64,000 nucleotides of DNA. It comes from Jeotgalicoccus marinus DSM 19772 (GTDB taxonomy: Bacteria; Bacillota; Bacilli; Staphylococcales; Salinicoccaceae). The stretch covers positions 124,001-188,000 of the forward strand of contig NZ_AUEE01000003.1 of assembly GCF_000425825.1 (NCBI RefSeq). Direction: 5' to 3'. Within the stretch, counting starts at the first letter, position 1. Each line of letters begins with the position of its first letter. Of this stretch, positions 1-7,488 are shown in pieces. The notes beneath the pieces were generated by a model. It was not told where the DNA came from. It worked only from the letters and a program-made list of their open reading frames with translations, and searched no databases. The position numbers and the translations under genes are program-made.

Positions 1-7
1 AACTCAT
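1..7 (-). CDS. SMR transporter partner subunit (only first codons in window)
   Basis: Only the start codon and part of the second codon lie in the window. The ATG at 7-5 overlaps the TGA of the upstream SMR gene as ATGA, so a second gene is translationally coupled to it. In riboswitch-controlled ykkCD-type loci the second gene is the other half of a heterodimeric SMR guanidinium exporter. That identity is inferred from context, since the protein is not visible. Confidence 0.5.
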
Positions 8-327
8 TTCGCACCCTCCTCATGATCCGTTACCGTTTTAAGGCCAATTACACCAAAGATTAATAAGGCAACAAAAAAGATGACTATCAGGCTAAAATCC
101 TCACCAAATATAACAATGTCTACAACAACTGTCCCAACAGCACCAAGCCCTGCAAATACTGCATAGACTGTACTTGCTGGTAGTTTAGTAGAAACATACA
201 CTAAAAGTAAAAAGCTCCCGACGACACCTAAACCTGTTAAAGTCCATTCATACCACGTTACTGCATACTTTAATCCACTTGCCCAGCCAATCTCAAAAAG
301 GGCTGCTAATACAACTAATAACCACAT
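4..327 (-). CDS. SMR family guanidinium/multidrug exporter subunit (YkkC/Gdm-like)
   Basis: This is a 107-residue, very hydrophobic protein with four predicted membrane segments, the normal size for small multidrug resistance (SMR) proteins. It starts MWLLVVLAALFEIGWASGLK, with the conserved membrane-embedded Glu at residue 12 that couples substrate and proton exchange. Segment 3 has the SMR-like run YAVFAGLGAVGTVVVD. The ATG at 327 follows an AAGGAG site. A guanidine-I riboswitch lies just upstream and a second gene is coupled at the stop codon, so it is probably one half of a paired guanidinium exporter of the YkkCD type. SugE-like homodimers are the alternative, but the pairing argues against that. 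Confidence 0.88.
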   Translation of the reverse strand: MWLLVVLAALFEIGWASGLKYAVTWYEWTLTGLGVVGSFLLLVYVSTKLPASTVYAVFAGLGAVGTVVVDIVIFGEDFSLIVIFFVALLIFGVIGLKTVTDHEEGAK

Positions 328-354
328 ACCAATGCTCCTTTTCTTTGTTTTAGA

Positions 355-401
355 GCGAAAAAAGCCTGGGAGAATAACATTCGTTACTCTCCCAGGCTTT
401 T
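355..401 (-). terminator. riboswitch-controlled intrinsic terminator
   Basis: The minus strand reads AAAGCCTGGGAGA, a short loop, then TCTCCCAGGCTTTTTTC: a 13-bp stem with a U-run. It lies between the aptamer and the SMR ribosome binding site. The left arm is the 3' conserved strand of the aptamer, which fits an ON switch. Confidence 0.85.
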
Positions 402-471
402 GTCCCTCCGTGTACCGGATAATCCGGCGTTTTCTCTCGGTCCAGACTTATTTTCATAACGGAACCCTAGA
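382..471 (-). promoter_or_regulatory. guanidine-I riboswitch aptamer (ykkC RNA)
   Basis: Read on the minus strand, the leader contains the ykkC class landmarks in order: CTAGGGTTCCG (470-460), GGACCGAGAGAAAACGCCGG, then ACGGAGGGACAAAAGCCTGG. These are the most conserved segments of the guanidine-I aptamer. Its 3' part shares bases with the 5' arm of the terminator at 357-401, so binding guanidinium would be expected to prevent termination and switch on the SMR genes. The motif is recognised by eye; no covariance search was run. Confidence 0.93.
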
Positions 472-518
472 AAACTTTTATAGAATTCATTTTATAATAA
501 TACATCGTGAATTTTTTG

Positions 519-1289
519 TCAAACTTCTATGATTCCATAATGAAACTTACTCGATTCTCTTTTAACTTGTTTAAAGCCTAATGCTTCAAACCTAGGACTT
601 CTGTAGTGATCTTTAAGAATCACTTTTTTTTTTGCCACTCTCTGTGCCTCTTCTACAGCTTTAGTCGTTAGACCTTGATTTGCTACAGTAGCAATAGCCT
701 GTATTCCTTGTGACTCCTCTATTTCTGTTGAAAACATCGGGTCGAAATATACGATATCTATACTGGAATCCTCAAGGTTTTCTAAATATTTTACATGATC
801 ACTATGGATGACTTCTATTTGCCTCATACTGCTTATAATTTCATCTAAGTGACTTTTATATTGATTCATTCCTTCTTTTAACATGACATAGAGTGAAAAG
901 TCTTTCTCAATGGCATACACTTTTCCTGTCTGACCAACTGCCATTCCTGCAATAATGCTGTCAGCCCCGAGGCCTGCTGTACAATCAAGAAATGTCATTC
1001 CTTGGTCTAGCCTCGATGTTTCAACTAAGGCATCAACTTCACCTTTAATGATGCGTTTCGCCCTAACCATAGCAAAGTTTGGGTGATAGACAATCGGTTT
1101 TTCTACGCCTGACAGCTTAATACTGATACTGTCTGAACTTACAACCAATATATCGTCGTTATATCGTTCCTCTATAGCTGATATAGAGCGTTTCTCTCTA
1201 TTTAAAAATACCAGTTTGTAACGCGTAGCGATGTCTATTGCTAAAGCCAAAGTTTCCTGTGAATAACGACCTGCAGTTGTCACAATCAT
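519..1289 (-). CDS. class I SAM-dependent methyltransferase, RsmJ/YpiP-like
   Basis: This is a predicted S-adenosylmethionine methyltransferase of the RsmJ/YpiP group; RsmJ methylates a guanine of 16S rRNA, but the target here is not proven. The SAM site reads FLDCTAGLGADS, with an acidic residue ending the next strand (YAIEKD). The acceptor motif is DIVYFDPMF, a DPPY-like loop. I chose the ATG at 1289 because an AGGGG site sits 8 bases upstream; a longer frame begins with TTG at 1307 but would overlap that site. It is transcribed alone and diverges from the DUF4256 gene across about 90 bases. Confidence 0.78.
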   Translation of the reverse strand: MIVTTAGRYSQETLALAIDIATRYKLVFLNREKRSISAIEERYNDDILVVSSDSISIKLSGVEKPIVYHPNFAMVRAKRIIKGEVDALVETSRLDQGMTFLDCTAGLGADSIIAGMAVGQTGKVYAIEKDFSLYVMLKEGMNQYKSHLDEIISSMRQIEVIHSDHVKYLENLEDSSIDIVYFDPMFSTEIEESQGIQAIATVANQGLTTKAVEEAQRVAKKKVILKDHYRSPRFEALGFKQVKRESSKFHYGIIEV

Positions 1290-1377
1290 CGCCAAGACCC
1301 CTATCAAAATTGTTTATGTATGTATTTTATCATGGTAATATATTTTTATAGTACTAATAACGAAAAGAGGCTATCCA

Positions 1378-1926
1378 ATGACATTAAAACAAGAGCTAAA
1401 TGCTGAAGAAAAAGAAACGTTAATTGCCAAACTAAAATCTCGTTTTGATACTCACCAAGAAAGACATGAGTCTTTATCATTTGAAGATATTGAATCTCGT
1501 CTTGACGACAAAAAACTTGTAACACTTTACAACATGGAAGTCACTGAAGGTGAACCCGATGTCATTGTTTTAGACGGTGAGCTCCATTTTGTAGATTGTT
1601 CTAAAGAGAGCCCTAAAGGTAGACGTAGCGTTTGCTATGACCGCCAAGCTTTAGAAGCGCGTAAAAAGTATAAACCTGATAACTCGGCTGTCGATCTCGC
1701 TAATGAGATTGGTATAGAGATTCTAAGTGAAGATGATTACAGAACCCTACAAGAAGTTGGAGAATTTGACCTTAAATCATCTAGTTGGATTGTTACACCT
1801 GAAAAAATCCGTTTCCTAGGTGGTGCACTCTTCTCTGACCGACGTTACGATAGTATCTTCGTATACCACAATGGCGCAGATTCGTATTATGGCGCTAGAG
1901 GGTTTAGAGGAAAACTTAAAATATAA
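1378..1926 (+). CDS. DUF4256 domain protein
   Basis: A 182-residue soluble protein with the layout of the DUF4256 family, whose members are single-domain proteins of about 180-190 residues with no assigned function. The conserved-looking block has 'FVDCSKESPKGRRSVCYDRQ' followed by an ARKKYKPDNSA stretch and an aromatic C-terminal segment. There is no signal peptide or membrane segment. AGAGG precedes the ATG. The gene stands alone and ends at a strong bidirectional terminator. Confidence 0.75.
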   Translation: MTLKQELNAEEKETLIAKLKSRFDTHQERHESLSFEDIESRLDDKKLVTLYNMEVTEGEPDVIVLDGELHFVDCSKESPKGRRSVCYDRQALEARKKYKPDNSAVDLANEIGIEILSEDDYRTLQEVGEFDLKSSSWIVTPEKIRFLGGALFSDRRYDSIFVYHNGADSYYGARGFRGKLKI

Positions 1927-1951
1927 AAAAGAGGGAGACTCCCTCTTTTTT
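1925..1951. terminator. bidirectional intrinsic terminator
   Basis: A perfect 12-base inverted repeat (AAAAAAGAGGGA / TCCCTCTTTTTT, loop GAC) separates two convergent genes and has a T-run on both strands. Confidence 0.9.
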
Positions 1952-2295
1952 CATTTGTCATCAATTATTTCTTTTAAGACTACAGCTTGATTGTAATGTT
2001 CATCTTTTGCTGCATATAAAAGTGTCACATTATGACCATCTGAGTCATTCCGAATCTCAGCGATAAGATCTCCCTTATCCTTCAACTCTTCTTCATATTT
2101 CTCTTTAAATTCTTTCCATTTATCTACATCGTGATTAAACCATTTTCTAAGTTCAGTAGAAGGTGCCAATTCTTTATACCATTCATCGAGTTCTAAATCT
2201 TCCTTCTTAATGCCTCTTGGCCAAACTCGGTCTACAAGAATTCTTTTACCGTCTTGGGTGGAAATATCATCATACACTCTCTTTAGTTTTAACAT
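1951..2295 (-). CDS. DUF488 family protein (YeaO-like)
   Basis: A 114-residue protein with the typical DUF488 signature, RVYDDISTQDGKRILVDRVW then PRGIKKEDLELDEW and KWFNHD. Members are small, widespread and of unknown function. The ATG at 2295 has a TAGGAG site. It is convergent with the DUF4256 gene and has no operon partners. Assignment to the family is secure from the motif, but nothing in the context suggests a role. Confidence 0.85.
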   Translation of the reverse strand: MLKLKRVYDDISTQDGKRILVDRVWPRGIKKEDLELDEWYKELAPSTELRKWFNHDVDKWKEFKEKYEEELKDKGDLIAEIRNDSDGHNVTLLYAAKDEHYNQAVVLKEIIDDK

Positions 2296-2347
2296 ATGAC
2301 TACCAACTCCTAAAAAATATGCTACTCACTATATACCCATTCCTATA

Positions 2348-3772
2348 TTATTTTTCGTCATCATTACCTTTATTTAGAATTAAAAAGTCCAATTCTTCTT
2401 TAGACAATGATTTCAAGGTCTTGTATTTAAATGCAAAGAATATAGTACCTAAGATTACCCACATTAATAAGACATAATATGACGGTGCCGAAAGTGCCGC
2501 TGGTGATCCTGGGTATAATAATAACACTAAGAACACTAATGAGATGATGACACCTAGAACACCGAATATGACATATACAATGTTTTTACTTTCTGGTTTG
2601 GAGAAGTATTTTACTGCGACTGCACTCGTCGCTAAGAAAGCAATAGAGACACCAACAGAAGACATATCTACAATCCAGTTTAAAGCAGTTCTTCCTAGCC
2701 ATGGAGCAACAAGACAAACGATTAGAACGAATAACACTGCGTAGTGTGGCGTCTTGTTTTTCTTGTGCACCTTAGCAAATATTGCCGGTACAAATTGTGC
2801 ACGTCCCAGTGCAAAAAGTAAACGTGATGATGACATATAGAAACCGTTGAGACCAGTAAAGACACCAAAAGTTATGGCAAATGTTAAAAACATCAACCCA
2901 ATTATACCCATGGAGTTTTGGATGACTGAACCAGTTACCCAAACTGCACCGTCCATAGAATTCTGATCCGGGTAAATCCATGATGTTACTAAGATCATTG
3001 CGACATAAGTAATGATAGATGCGATGATTCCAAACACAATAAGTTTAAAGGTTTTATCTGCACTAAATTTAAACTCTTCTGCTGCCTGTGGAATGTTATC
3101 AAAGCCAACATACATCCACGGCGCTATTGCAACAATTAGAATGATGGACTTCCAAACACCGTCTGTTTCATGGAAAAGTGGCTGTGCATTCTCAAATGAG
3201 AATTCTCCGACGAAGAAAGACAATACAAATAATCCAGCTACAACTAAAGCCATAAACAAACAGAATATAAATTGAAGGTTTCCTGAAAGTCCTGAACCCT
3301 TCATACTAATCCAAGCAAAGATGATCAATATCACGGTGGATAAAATCACTTCCATAATATAAACGTCCCAGCCCGCTATCGTATAAAGGTAACCGACTTC
3401 TAAGAAGTCTGGTAAGACAAATTTAAAAAGTAAACTAAAGGCACTGGCATTCAGTGCGACGACACATATGTAACCGAGTACCAAGAACCATGAAGCAATA
3501 AAAGCTGCAAATTTACCAAATCCAGCATAGGTAAATGCAAATTCACCACCTGATACCGGGAATTTTGCCGTGAGTGCGCCGTAACCTACTGCAATGATGA
3601 GCATCAATATACCACCGATTGTAATACCTAACGTTGCCCCAAGTGTTCCTGATGAAATCAACCAATCGCCTGGTAGTATAAAGGCCCCCCAACCAATAGA
3701 AGAACCATAGGCTATCGCCCAAATAAATCGTTTTGACATCGTACTTTCTAATTCAGTCCGTTTCTCAGACAT
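2348..3772 (-). CDS. APC superfamily amino acid permease
   Basis: A 474-residue polytopic membrane protein of about 12 helices. It has the APC transporter hallmarks: a glycine-rich first helix (YGSSIGWGAFILPGDW), a helix 2 with GGILMLIIAVGYGALTAKFP, and the SGGEFAFTYAGFG segment. It probably imports amino acids or polyamines by coupling to cations; substrate cannot be read from sequence. The start follows GAGGGG with a 7-base gap. It is monocistronic, with about 110 bases of upstream region before the divergent HHH gene. Confidence 0.87.
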   Translation of the reverse strand: MSEKRTELESTMSKRFIWAIAYGSSIGWGAFILPGDWLISSGTLGATLGITIGGILMLIIAVGYGALTAKFPVSGGEFAFTYAGFGKFAAFIASWFLVLGYICVVALNASAFSLLFKFVLPDFLEVGYLYTIAGWDVYIMEVILSTVILIIFAWISMKGSGLSGNLQFIFCLFMALVVAGLFVLSFFVGEFSFENAQPLFHETDGVWKSIILIVAIAPWMYVGFDNIPQAAEEFKFSADKTFKLIVFGIIASIITYVAMILVTSWIYPDQNSMDGAVWVTGSVIQNSMGIIGLMFLTFAITFGVFTGLNGFYMSSSRLLFALGRAQFVPAIFAKVHKKNKTPHYAVLFVLIVCLVAPWLGRTALNWIVDMSSVGVSIAFLATSAVAVKYFSKPESKNIVYVIFGVLGVIISLVFLVLLLYPGSPAALSAPSYYVLLMWVILGTIFFAFKYKTLKSLSKEELDFLILNKGNDDEK

Positions 3773-3882
3773 TTCTTTGACCCCTCTTGTTTTAAGTTTT
3801 TACTTGTGGTCAAGTATGTCATAATATGCTTGAAGTCGCTACATCTTTAATAAATTTATGACAATTTTAGGGAGGATTTGAC

Positions 3883-4419
3883 ATGACTTTACCAAAGATC
3901 GGAAAGCCCGCTACAAATGCCCTCGCCAACATCGGAGTCACTGAATTAAAACATGTTTCAAAAATCGACGAGGATAACCTCCAGAAAATTCACGGTGTCG
4001 GACCGAAAGCCATTAAAATTTTAAAGACGGCTTTAGCTGAAGAAAATTTAAATTTCAAAGTGCTAGAACCCTTACCATTTAGGACACCTTTTGCGGTTAT
4101 GGGGTCTTTATCTTGTAACAATGCACCTAAAAGAGAAATACTACGGGATTTTGTGATTGGTGTTCATGCTAACCAGCCAACTTCGATTCGTCATTTACAC
4201 ACAGATGATTGTGATTTTGAGTTTTTTACTGACGTAGAATCGATCAGCAGTTTAGAGATTGACCATTTAATCACTCACGGTAAGGAAGGGGCCGCTTCAA
4301 GTATTACCACTTTAAAATCAGGAGAAAAATTGTCCTACGCCTATATATTCGAATTTGAAAATAGTAAAAAAGAAGCAAGAATTAAAAAAGTTTCAATTTA
4401 TTTTCAAGCTGACTGTTAG
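3883..4419 (+). CDS. helix-hairpin-helix / NTF2-like (SnoaL) two-domain protein
   Basis: Two parts are visible. Residues 1-55 look like a helix-hairpin-helix pair similar to the RNA polymerase alpha C-terminal domain, with 'IGKPATNALANIGVTEL' and 'LQKIHGVGPKAIKIL'. Residues 65-178 look like a SnoaL/NTF2-type cone fold, with 'FVIGVHANQPTSIRHLHTDD' and alternating strands. Such two-domain proteins occur in Bacilli as hypothetical DNA-binding proteins. GGGAGG precedes the ATG. No partner or substrate can be named. Confidence 0.7.
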   Translation: MTLPKIGKPATNALANIGVTELKHVSKIDEDNLQKIHGVGPKAIKILKTALAEENLNFKVLEPLPFRTPFAVMGSLSCNNAPKREILRDFVIGVHANQPTSIRHLHTDDCDFEFFTDVESISSLEIDHLITHGKEGAASSITTLKSGEKLSYAYIFEFENSKKEARIKKVSIYFQADC

Positions 4420-4439
4420 TCACATAAAAATTCGGGTAT
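4415..4439 (+). promoter_or_regulatory. possible sigma-B-type promoter
   Basis: GTTAGT, 13 bases, GGGTAT resembles the sigma-B consensus (GTTTAA N12-15 GGGTAT), with an exact -10 and a half-matching -35. It lies about 40 bases before the SRPBCC gene and overlaps the previous stop codon. The match is partial and the call is weak. Confidence 0.3.
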
Positions 4440-4479
4440 TACTAAATAATACTTTAGAGAATAATTGAGGTGAAAATCA

Positions 4480-4944
4480 ATGCAGGTGTCATATCACACA
4501 GATCACGACAGCGCATACCAAAAATTGATAACCGATGTTGCTGCTCGCCCTGACGATATTTTTCCACTACTCGGAACAACTTTAGGTGTTCAACAATGGT
4601 TTCCAGAACTCTCAGTTCGTGGTGGTGATGTAATTACTTTCGGCCACGGAACACAGGATGAAGAGGATTGTGAAATCTTCAAATACGAGAATCCTAAAGT
4701 GCTTCATTTCGAATGGTATGGTGGAGAAATAGAATTTCTATTAGAGGAAAATGAAGACTCGAGCAAGATTATGCTTAACCAGAGATTGCCGTTAGATACT
4801 GAGTATCTCTCTCAAGACTTTGGAGGCTGGCAACACCACTTTAAGAGCATTAAATCAATTGCTGAAGGTGGTAAAGCTTTAGAGATGGATATGGATGAAT
4901 TTGAACATACTAAAAAAGATATAGAAGCAAATTTAGATAAATAA
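4480..4944 (+). CDS. SRPBCC (START/AHSA1-like) domain protein
   Basis: A 154-residue soluble protein with the order typical of the SRPBCC ligand-binding fold: an N-terminal strand-helix with 'VAARPDDIFPLLGT', the turn LGVQQWFPEL, 'VLHFEWYGG', and a long C-terminal helix after 'GGWQHHFKSI'. These proteins bind hydrophobic ligands or act on stress proteins; none can be predicted here. GAGG lies 8 bases before the ATG. The gene may share a transcript with the HHH gene or use the sigma-B-like site upstream. Confidence 0.78.
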   Translation: MQVSYHTDHDSAYQKLITDVAARPDDIFPLLGTTLGVQQWFPELSVRGGDVITFGHGTQDEEDCEIFKYENPKVLHFEWYGGEIEFLLEENEDSSKIMLNQRLPLDTEYLSQDFGGWQHHFKSIKSIAEGGKALEMDMDEFEHTKKDIEANLDK

Positions 4945-4948
4945 TTTT

Positions 4949-4981
4949 AAGGGATAATACTACGGTGTTATCCCTTTTTTA
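4949..4981 (+). terminator. intrinsic terminator after SRPBCC gene
   Basis: AAGGGATAATAC / GTGTTATCCCTT pair (one G-U) around a TACG loop, followed by TTTTTT. Confidence 0.88.
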
Positions 4982-5008
4982 CTGCCTTTATTGACAATTA
5001 ATAATTAC

Positions 5009-5034
5009 ATATTGACAAATAAACTTGTCAATAT
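5009..5034 (+). promoter_or_regulatory. 10-bp inverted repeat, candidate XRE operator
   Basis: ATATTGACAA-ATAAAC-TTGTCAATAT is a perfect 10-base inverted repeat. It contains TTGACA and TTGTCA hexamers that could serve as -35 elements, so a repressor bound here would block the promoter of the XRE gene that starts 65 bases downstream. Confidence 0.55.
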
Positions 5035-5060
5035 GACGTGTTAATGTTACATTATGTATA

Positions 5061-5074
5061 TCAAATCGATTTGA
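5061..5074 (+). promoter_or_regulatory. 14-bp perfect palindrome upstream of XRE gene
   Basis: TCAAATCGATTTGA is fully self-complementary and lies 25 bases before the XRE start codon, downstream of the first inverted repeat. It is a second candidate operator. No function is established. Confidence 0.4.
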
Positions 5075-5098
5075 AATATTGATCAGTGAGGTCAAAAT

Positions 5099-5302
5099 AT
5101 GAAAACAAGACTAAGAGAATTGCGTGCTAGAGATAGGTTAAACCAAACAGAACTTGCCAAACTCGCAAAAATTTCACGACAAACAATTAGCCTAATCGAA
5201 AGAGAAGAGTATATTCCTTCTCTACTTATAGCTAAGCGGTTAGCAAATATCTTTAACGAACCAATAGAAAGTATCTTCATTTTTGAAGAGGAGGAATTAT
5301 AA
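5099..5302 (+). CDS. XRE-family HTH transcriptional regulator (Cro/CI-like)
   Basis: A 67-residue protein that is almost entirely a lambda-type helix-turn-helix: 'LNQTELAKLAKISRQTISLI' is followed by the conserved 'P S ... A ... LAN F' stretch and an acidic tail (FEEEEL). This small form is typical of YvaO/PBSX-type regulators paired with a membrane protein gene. Its stop overlaps the next start as TAATG, so the two proteins are translationally coupled. Palindromes upstream suggest autoregulation. Confidence 0.9.
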   Translation: MKTRLRELRARDRLNQTELAKLAKISRQTISLIEREEYIPSLLIAKRLANIFNEPIESIFIFEEEEL

Positions 5303-5994
5303 TGAAAATGGTACTAAAATTGATTGTTGGCGCACTCATCGGTTTTGCAGGCGGTTACTTGTTAATTGAAGCTTTATATGGAAATATTAATAATATTTAT
5401 ATGGATAATATTTATTACTATCTGAGTATCGTGATTGTCATTACTGCTCTAGGTTTAATGATTTATACACTCATCAAAAATTATCAATTGATTTCACGAC
5501 TTAAAGGAAATAATACAGACTTTACTGATGATGAGTGGGACCGTTATAAATACAACTCATATAATATTTTGACAGTATCATCATCTTCAGCAATTATTCT
5601 CTCCTTCATTGGATTATCAATTCAACTGATGCATGCAAGAGATACATGGTTGTTGATTGCGACAGGCATTTTATTTTTAGTCTCAGTTGGCGTCAGCTTC
5701 GTGACACCTAATCTGATTCAATCTTTATTCCCTGATAGAGACTTGCCTGAACCAGGTGACAAGGATTACGCAGACAAATTGTTTAATGCATCTGATGATG
5801 GTGAAATTTATATCATGGCTAAAGCAATGTATCGTTCAACAAACTTAACGACGCTTCTACTATTTTTTGCCTTAGTAGCGATGATGTTCTATACAATTAT
5901 AACTGGAGAATCACAAATTTTCTCAATCATTTTAGTCGGTATTATCTTAGTTATCAATCAAGTTAAATACTCTATTGAGATTAGAGATAAATAA
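5302..5994 (+). CDS. DUF3169-like membrane protein
   Basis: A 230-residue membrane protein with about six helices: two at the N terminus (near residues 4-25 and 38-58), two in the middle and two at the C terminus. The central loop contains 'NNTDFTDDEWDRYKY' and 'LFPDRDLPEPGDKDYADKLF'. Length, topology and the upstream small XRE gene match the DUF3169 family of Firmicutes, whose function is unknown. GAGG in the end of the XRE gene provides the ribosome binding site. The family call is by resemblance. Confidence 0.68.
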   Translation: MKMVLKLIVGALIGFAGGYLLIEALYGNINNIYMDNIYYYLSIVIVITALGLMIYTLIKNYQLISRLKGNNTDFTDDEWDRYKYNSYNILTVSSSSAIILSFIGLSIQLMHARDTWLLIATGILFLVSVGVSFVTPNLIQSLFPDRDLPEPGDKDYADKLFNASDDGEIYIMAKAMYRSTNLTTLLLFFALVAMMFYTIITGESQIFSIILVGIILVINQVKYSIEIRDK

Positions 5995-6000
5995 AAAAGT

Positions 6001-6034
6001 CCTGTTAGCTATTTAAGTAGCTAACAGGTTTATT
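6001..6034 (+). terminator. intrinsic terminator after DUF3169 gene
   Basis: CCTGTTAGCTA / TAGCTAACAGG form an 11-base stem with a TTTAAG loop. The tail is only moderately T-rich (TTTATTTATG). Confidence 0.7.
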
Positions 6035-6103
6035 TATGAGTACATGATGCTCTGTGGTCAACGCCATCTCACCTTTGAACTTCCAGACGCTCACCACAAC
6101 CTC

Positions 6104-6727
6104 TTACCACGTCTCTATATCATCACGTACGCTGTATTCTTGTTTTTTACCGTGTCGCTGTTCTAAATTCTCTTCAATATCTTTTAAAGTCACACTATTT
6201 TGATTTAGCAGAACTAAGAAGTGATACAATAGATCGCTAGATTCATCAATGAGCTCTTTTTTGTCTTGGTTTTTAGCAGCGATGACGACTTCCGTCATTT
6301 CTTCACCACATTTTTTGAGGATTTTATCTAGTCCCTCTTCCATTAAATACTTGGTATACGAACCTTCTTCTGGTTGTGCCATTTTTTTCTGAACAGTTTT
6401 TTCTAGTGTTTGAAGGTTGAAGTAATCGTCCCCAAAGCAACTGTTTGTTCCTGTATGGCATGTAGGTCCCTTAGGATTAACTTCAATAAGTAAGGCATCA
6501 CTATCACAGTCGAGCTTCATAGATACGACTGCTTGGGTATTACCGCTCGTTTCTCCTTTTTTCCACAGGCGCTGTTTTGACCTAGAATAAAACCACACAA
6601 CACCCTCTGCTTTAGTCTTTTCTAATGCCGTTTCATTCATAAAGCCATTCATTAACACTTGTTTTGTCTCACTATCCTGTAGAATTACAGAAAGCAGTCG
6701 ATCATTTTTAGAGAAATCTGCCTGCAT
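6104..6727 (-). CDS. hisIE: bifunctional phosphoribosyl-AMP cyclohydrolase / phosphoribosyl-ATP pyrophosphatase
   Basis: This enzyme performs steps 2 and 3 of histidine synthesis. Residues 1 to about 115 are the HisI cyclohydrolase, with 'W..KGETSGN', the metal-binding CDSDALL and 'CHTGTNSCF' cysteines. Residues 115-207 are the HisE pyrophosphohydrolase helical domain, with EEMTEVVIAA and ESSDLLYHFLVLL acidic motifs. The 207-residue length is normal for the fusion. It is the last gene of the his operon, and its start overlaps the HisF stop by one base. Confidence 0.96.
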   Translation of the reverse strand: MQADFSKNDRLLSVILQDSETKQVLMNGFMNETALEKTKAEGVVWFYSRSKQRLWKKGETSGNTQAVVSMKLDCDSDALLIEVNPKGPTCHTGTNSCFGDDYFNLQTLEKTVQKKMAQPEEGSYTKYLMEEGLDKILKKCGEEMTEVVIAAKNQDKKELIDESSDLLYHFLVLLNQNSVTLKDIEENLEQRHGKKQEYSVRDDIETW

Positions 6728-7488
6728 TAAATCTCCACCTCTATGCCTTCTTTTTGTAAGGATGATTTTAATTCATAAATTTCAACTTCTCCTTTGTGGA
6801 AGATGGAAGCTGCAAGTCCTGCACTTACATTTGTCTTATTAAACACATCGATAAAATCTTGGATGCTTCCAGCACCACCACTGGCAGTAACTGGAATGCT
6901 CACTGCTTCTGCTGATTTACTCAAGAAGTCATAGTCAAATCCTTGTTTCACACCATCGTGATCCATACTCGTGATTAACAGTTCACCTGCACCGAGTGAT
7001 TCACATTGTTTCACCCAGTCTAAAGCATCGATATCTGCACGTTTCTTACCACCGTGTGTGAGGACGTAATACTTATCTTCTGTATCATCGCATTCTGTAT
7101 CAATCGCCACAACGATCTTGTCACTACCAAATTTCTTAGAAGCTTCTGTAACGAAAGCTGGATTGGCTACAGCTGCTGAGTTTATGCTCACTTTATCTGC
7201 ACCAGCTTCAAATAATTGTTCGATATCTTCAACAGATTGGATGCCGCCACCTATTGTGAGTGGGATTGTTAGGTCCTTAGCTGTCTCCCTAATCAGATCA
7301 AGTAATAAATCATGACCTTCTTCAGTTTTTGAAATATCTAGAAATACTAATTCATCGGCACCACTTTGATTATACTTATCTGCTAAATCCTTTGGATTAC
7401 CGATATCTTCTAAATCTACGAAGTTAACACCTTTCACTACTCTACCGTCTTTTACATCTAAGCATGGAATAATCTTTTTCTTTGTCAT
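6727..7488 (-). CDS. hisF: imidazole glycerol phosphate synthase subunit HisF
   Basis: HisF is the cyclase half of imidazole glycerol phosphate synthase, a (beta/alpha)8 barrel that converts PRFAR and ammonia to IGP and AICAR. Catalytic Asp11 (IIPCLDVKDG) and the second Asp in VVAIDTE are present, as are the phosphate loops around TIGGGI and TASGGAG. I take the ATG at 7488, which gives the canonical MTKKKIIPCLD start with GGAGG upstream and an ATGA overlap with hisA. A longer frame to 7503 would run into hisA. The usual glutaminase partner HisH is not encoded in this operon. Confidence 0.96.
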   Translation of the reverse strand: MTKKKIIPCLDVKDGRVVKGVNFVDLEDIGNPKDLADKYNQSGADELVFLDISKTEEGHDLLLDLIRETAKDLTIPLTIGGGIQSVEDIEQLFEAGADKVSINSAAVANPAFVTEASKKFGSDKIVVAIDTECDDTEDKYYVLTHGGKKRADIDALDWVKQCESLGAGELLITSMDHDGVKQGFDYDFLSKSAEAVSIPVTASGGAGSIQDFIDVFNKTNVSAGLAASIFHKGEVEIYELKSSLQKEGIEVEI

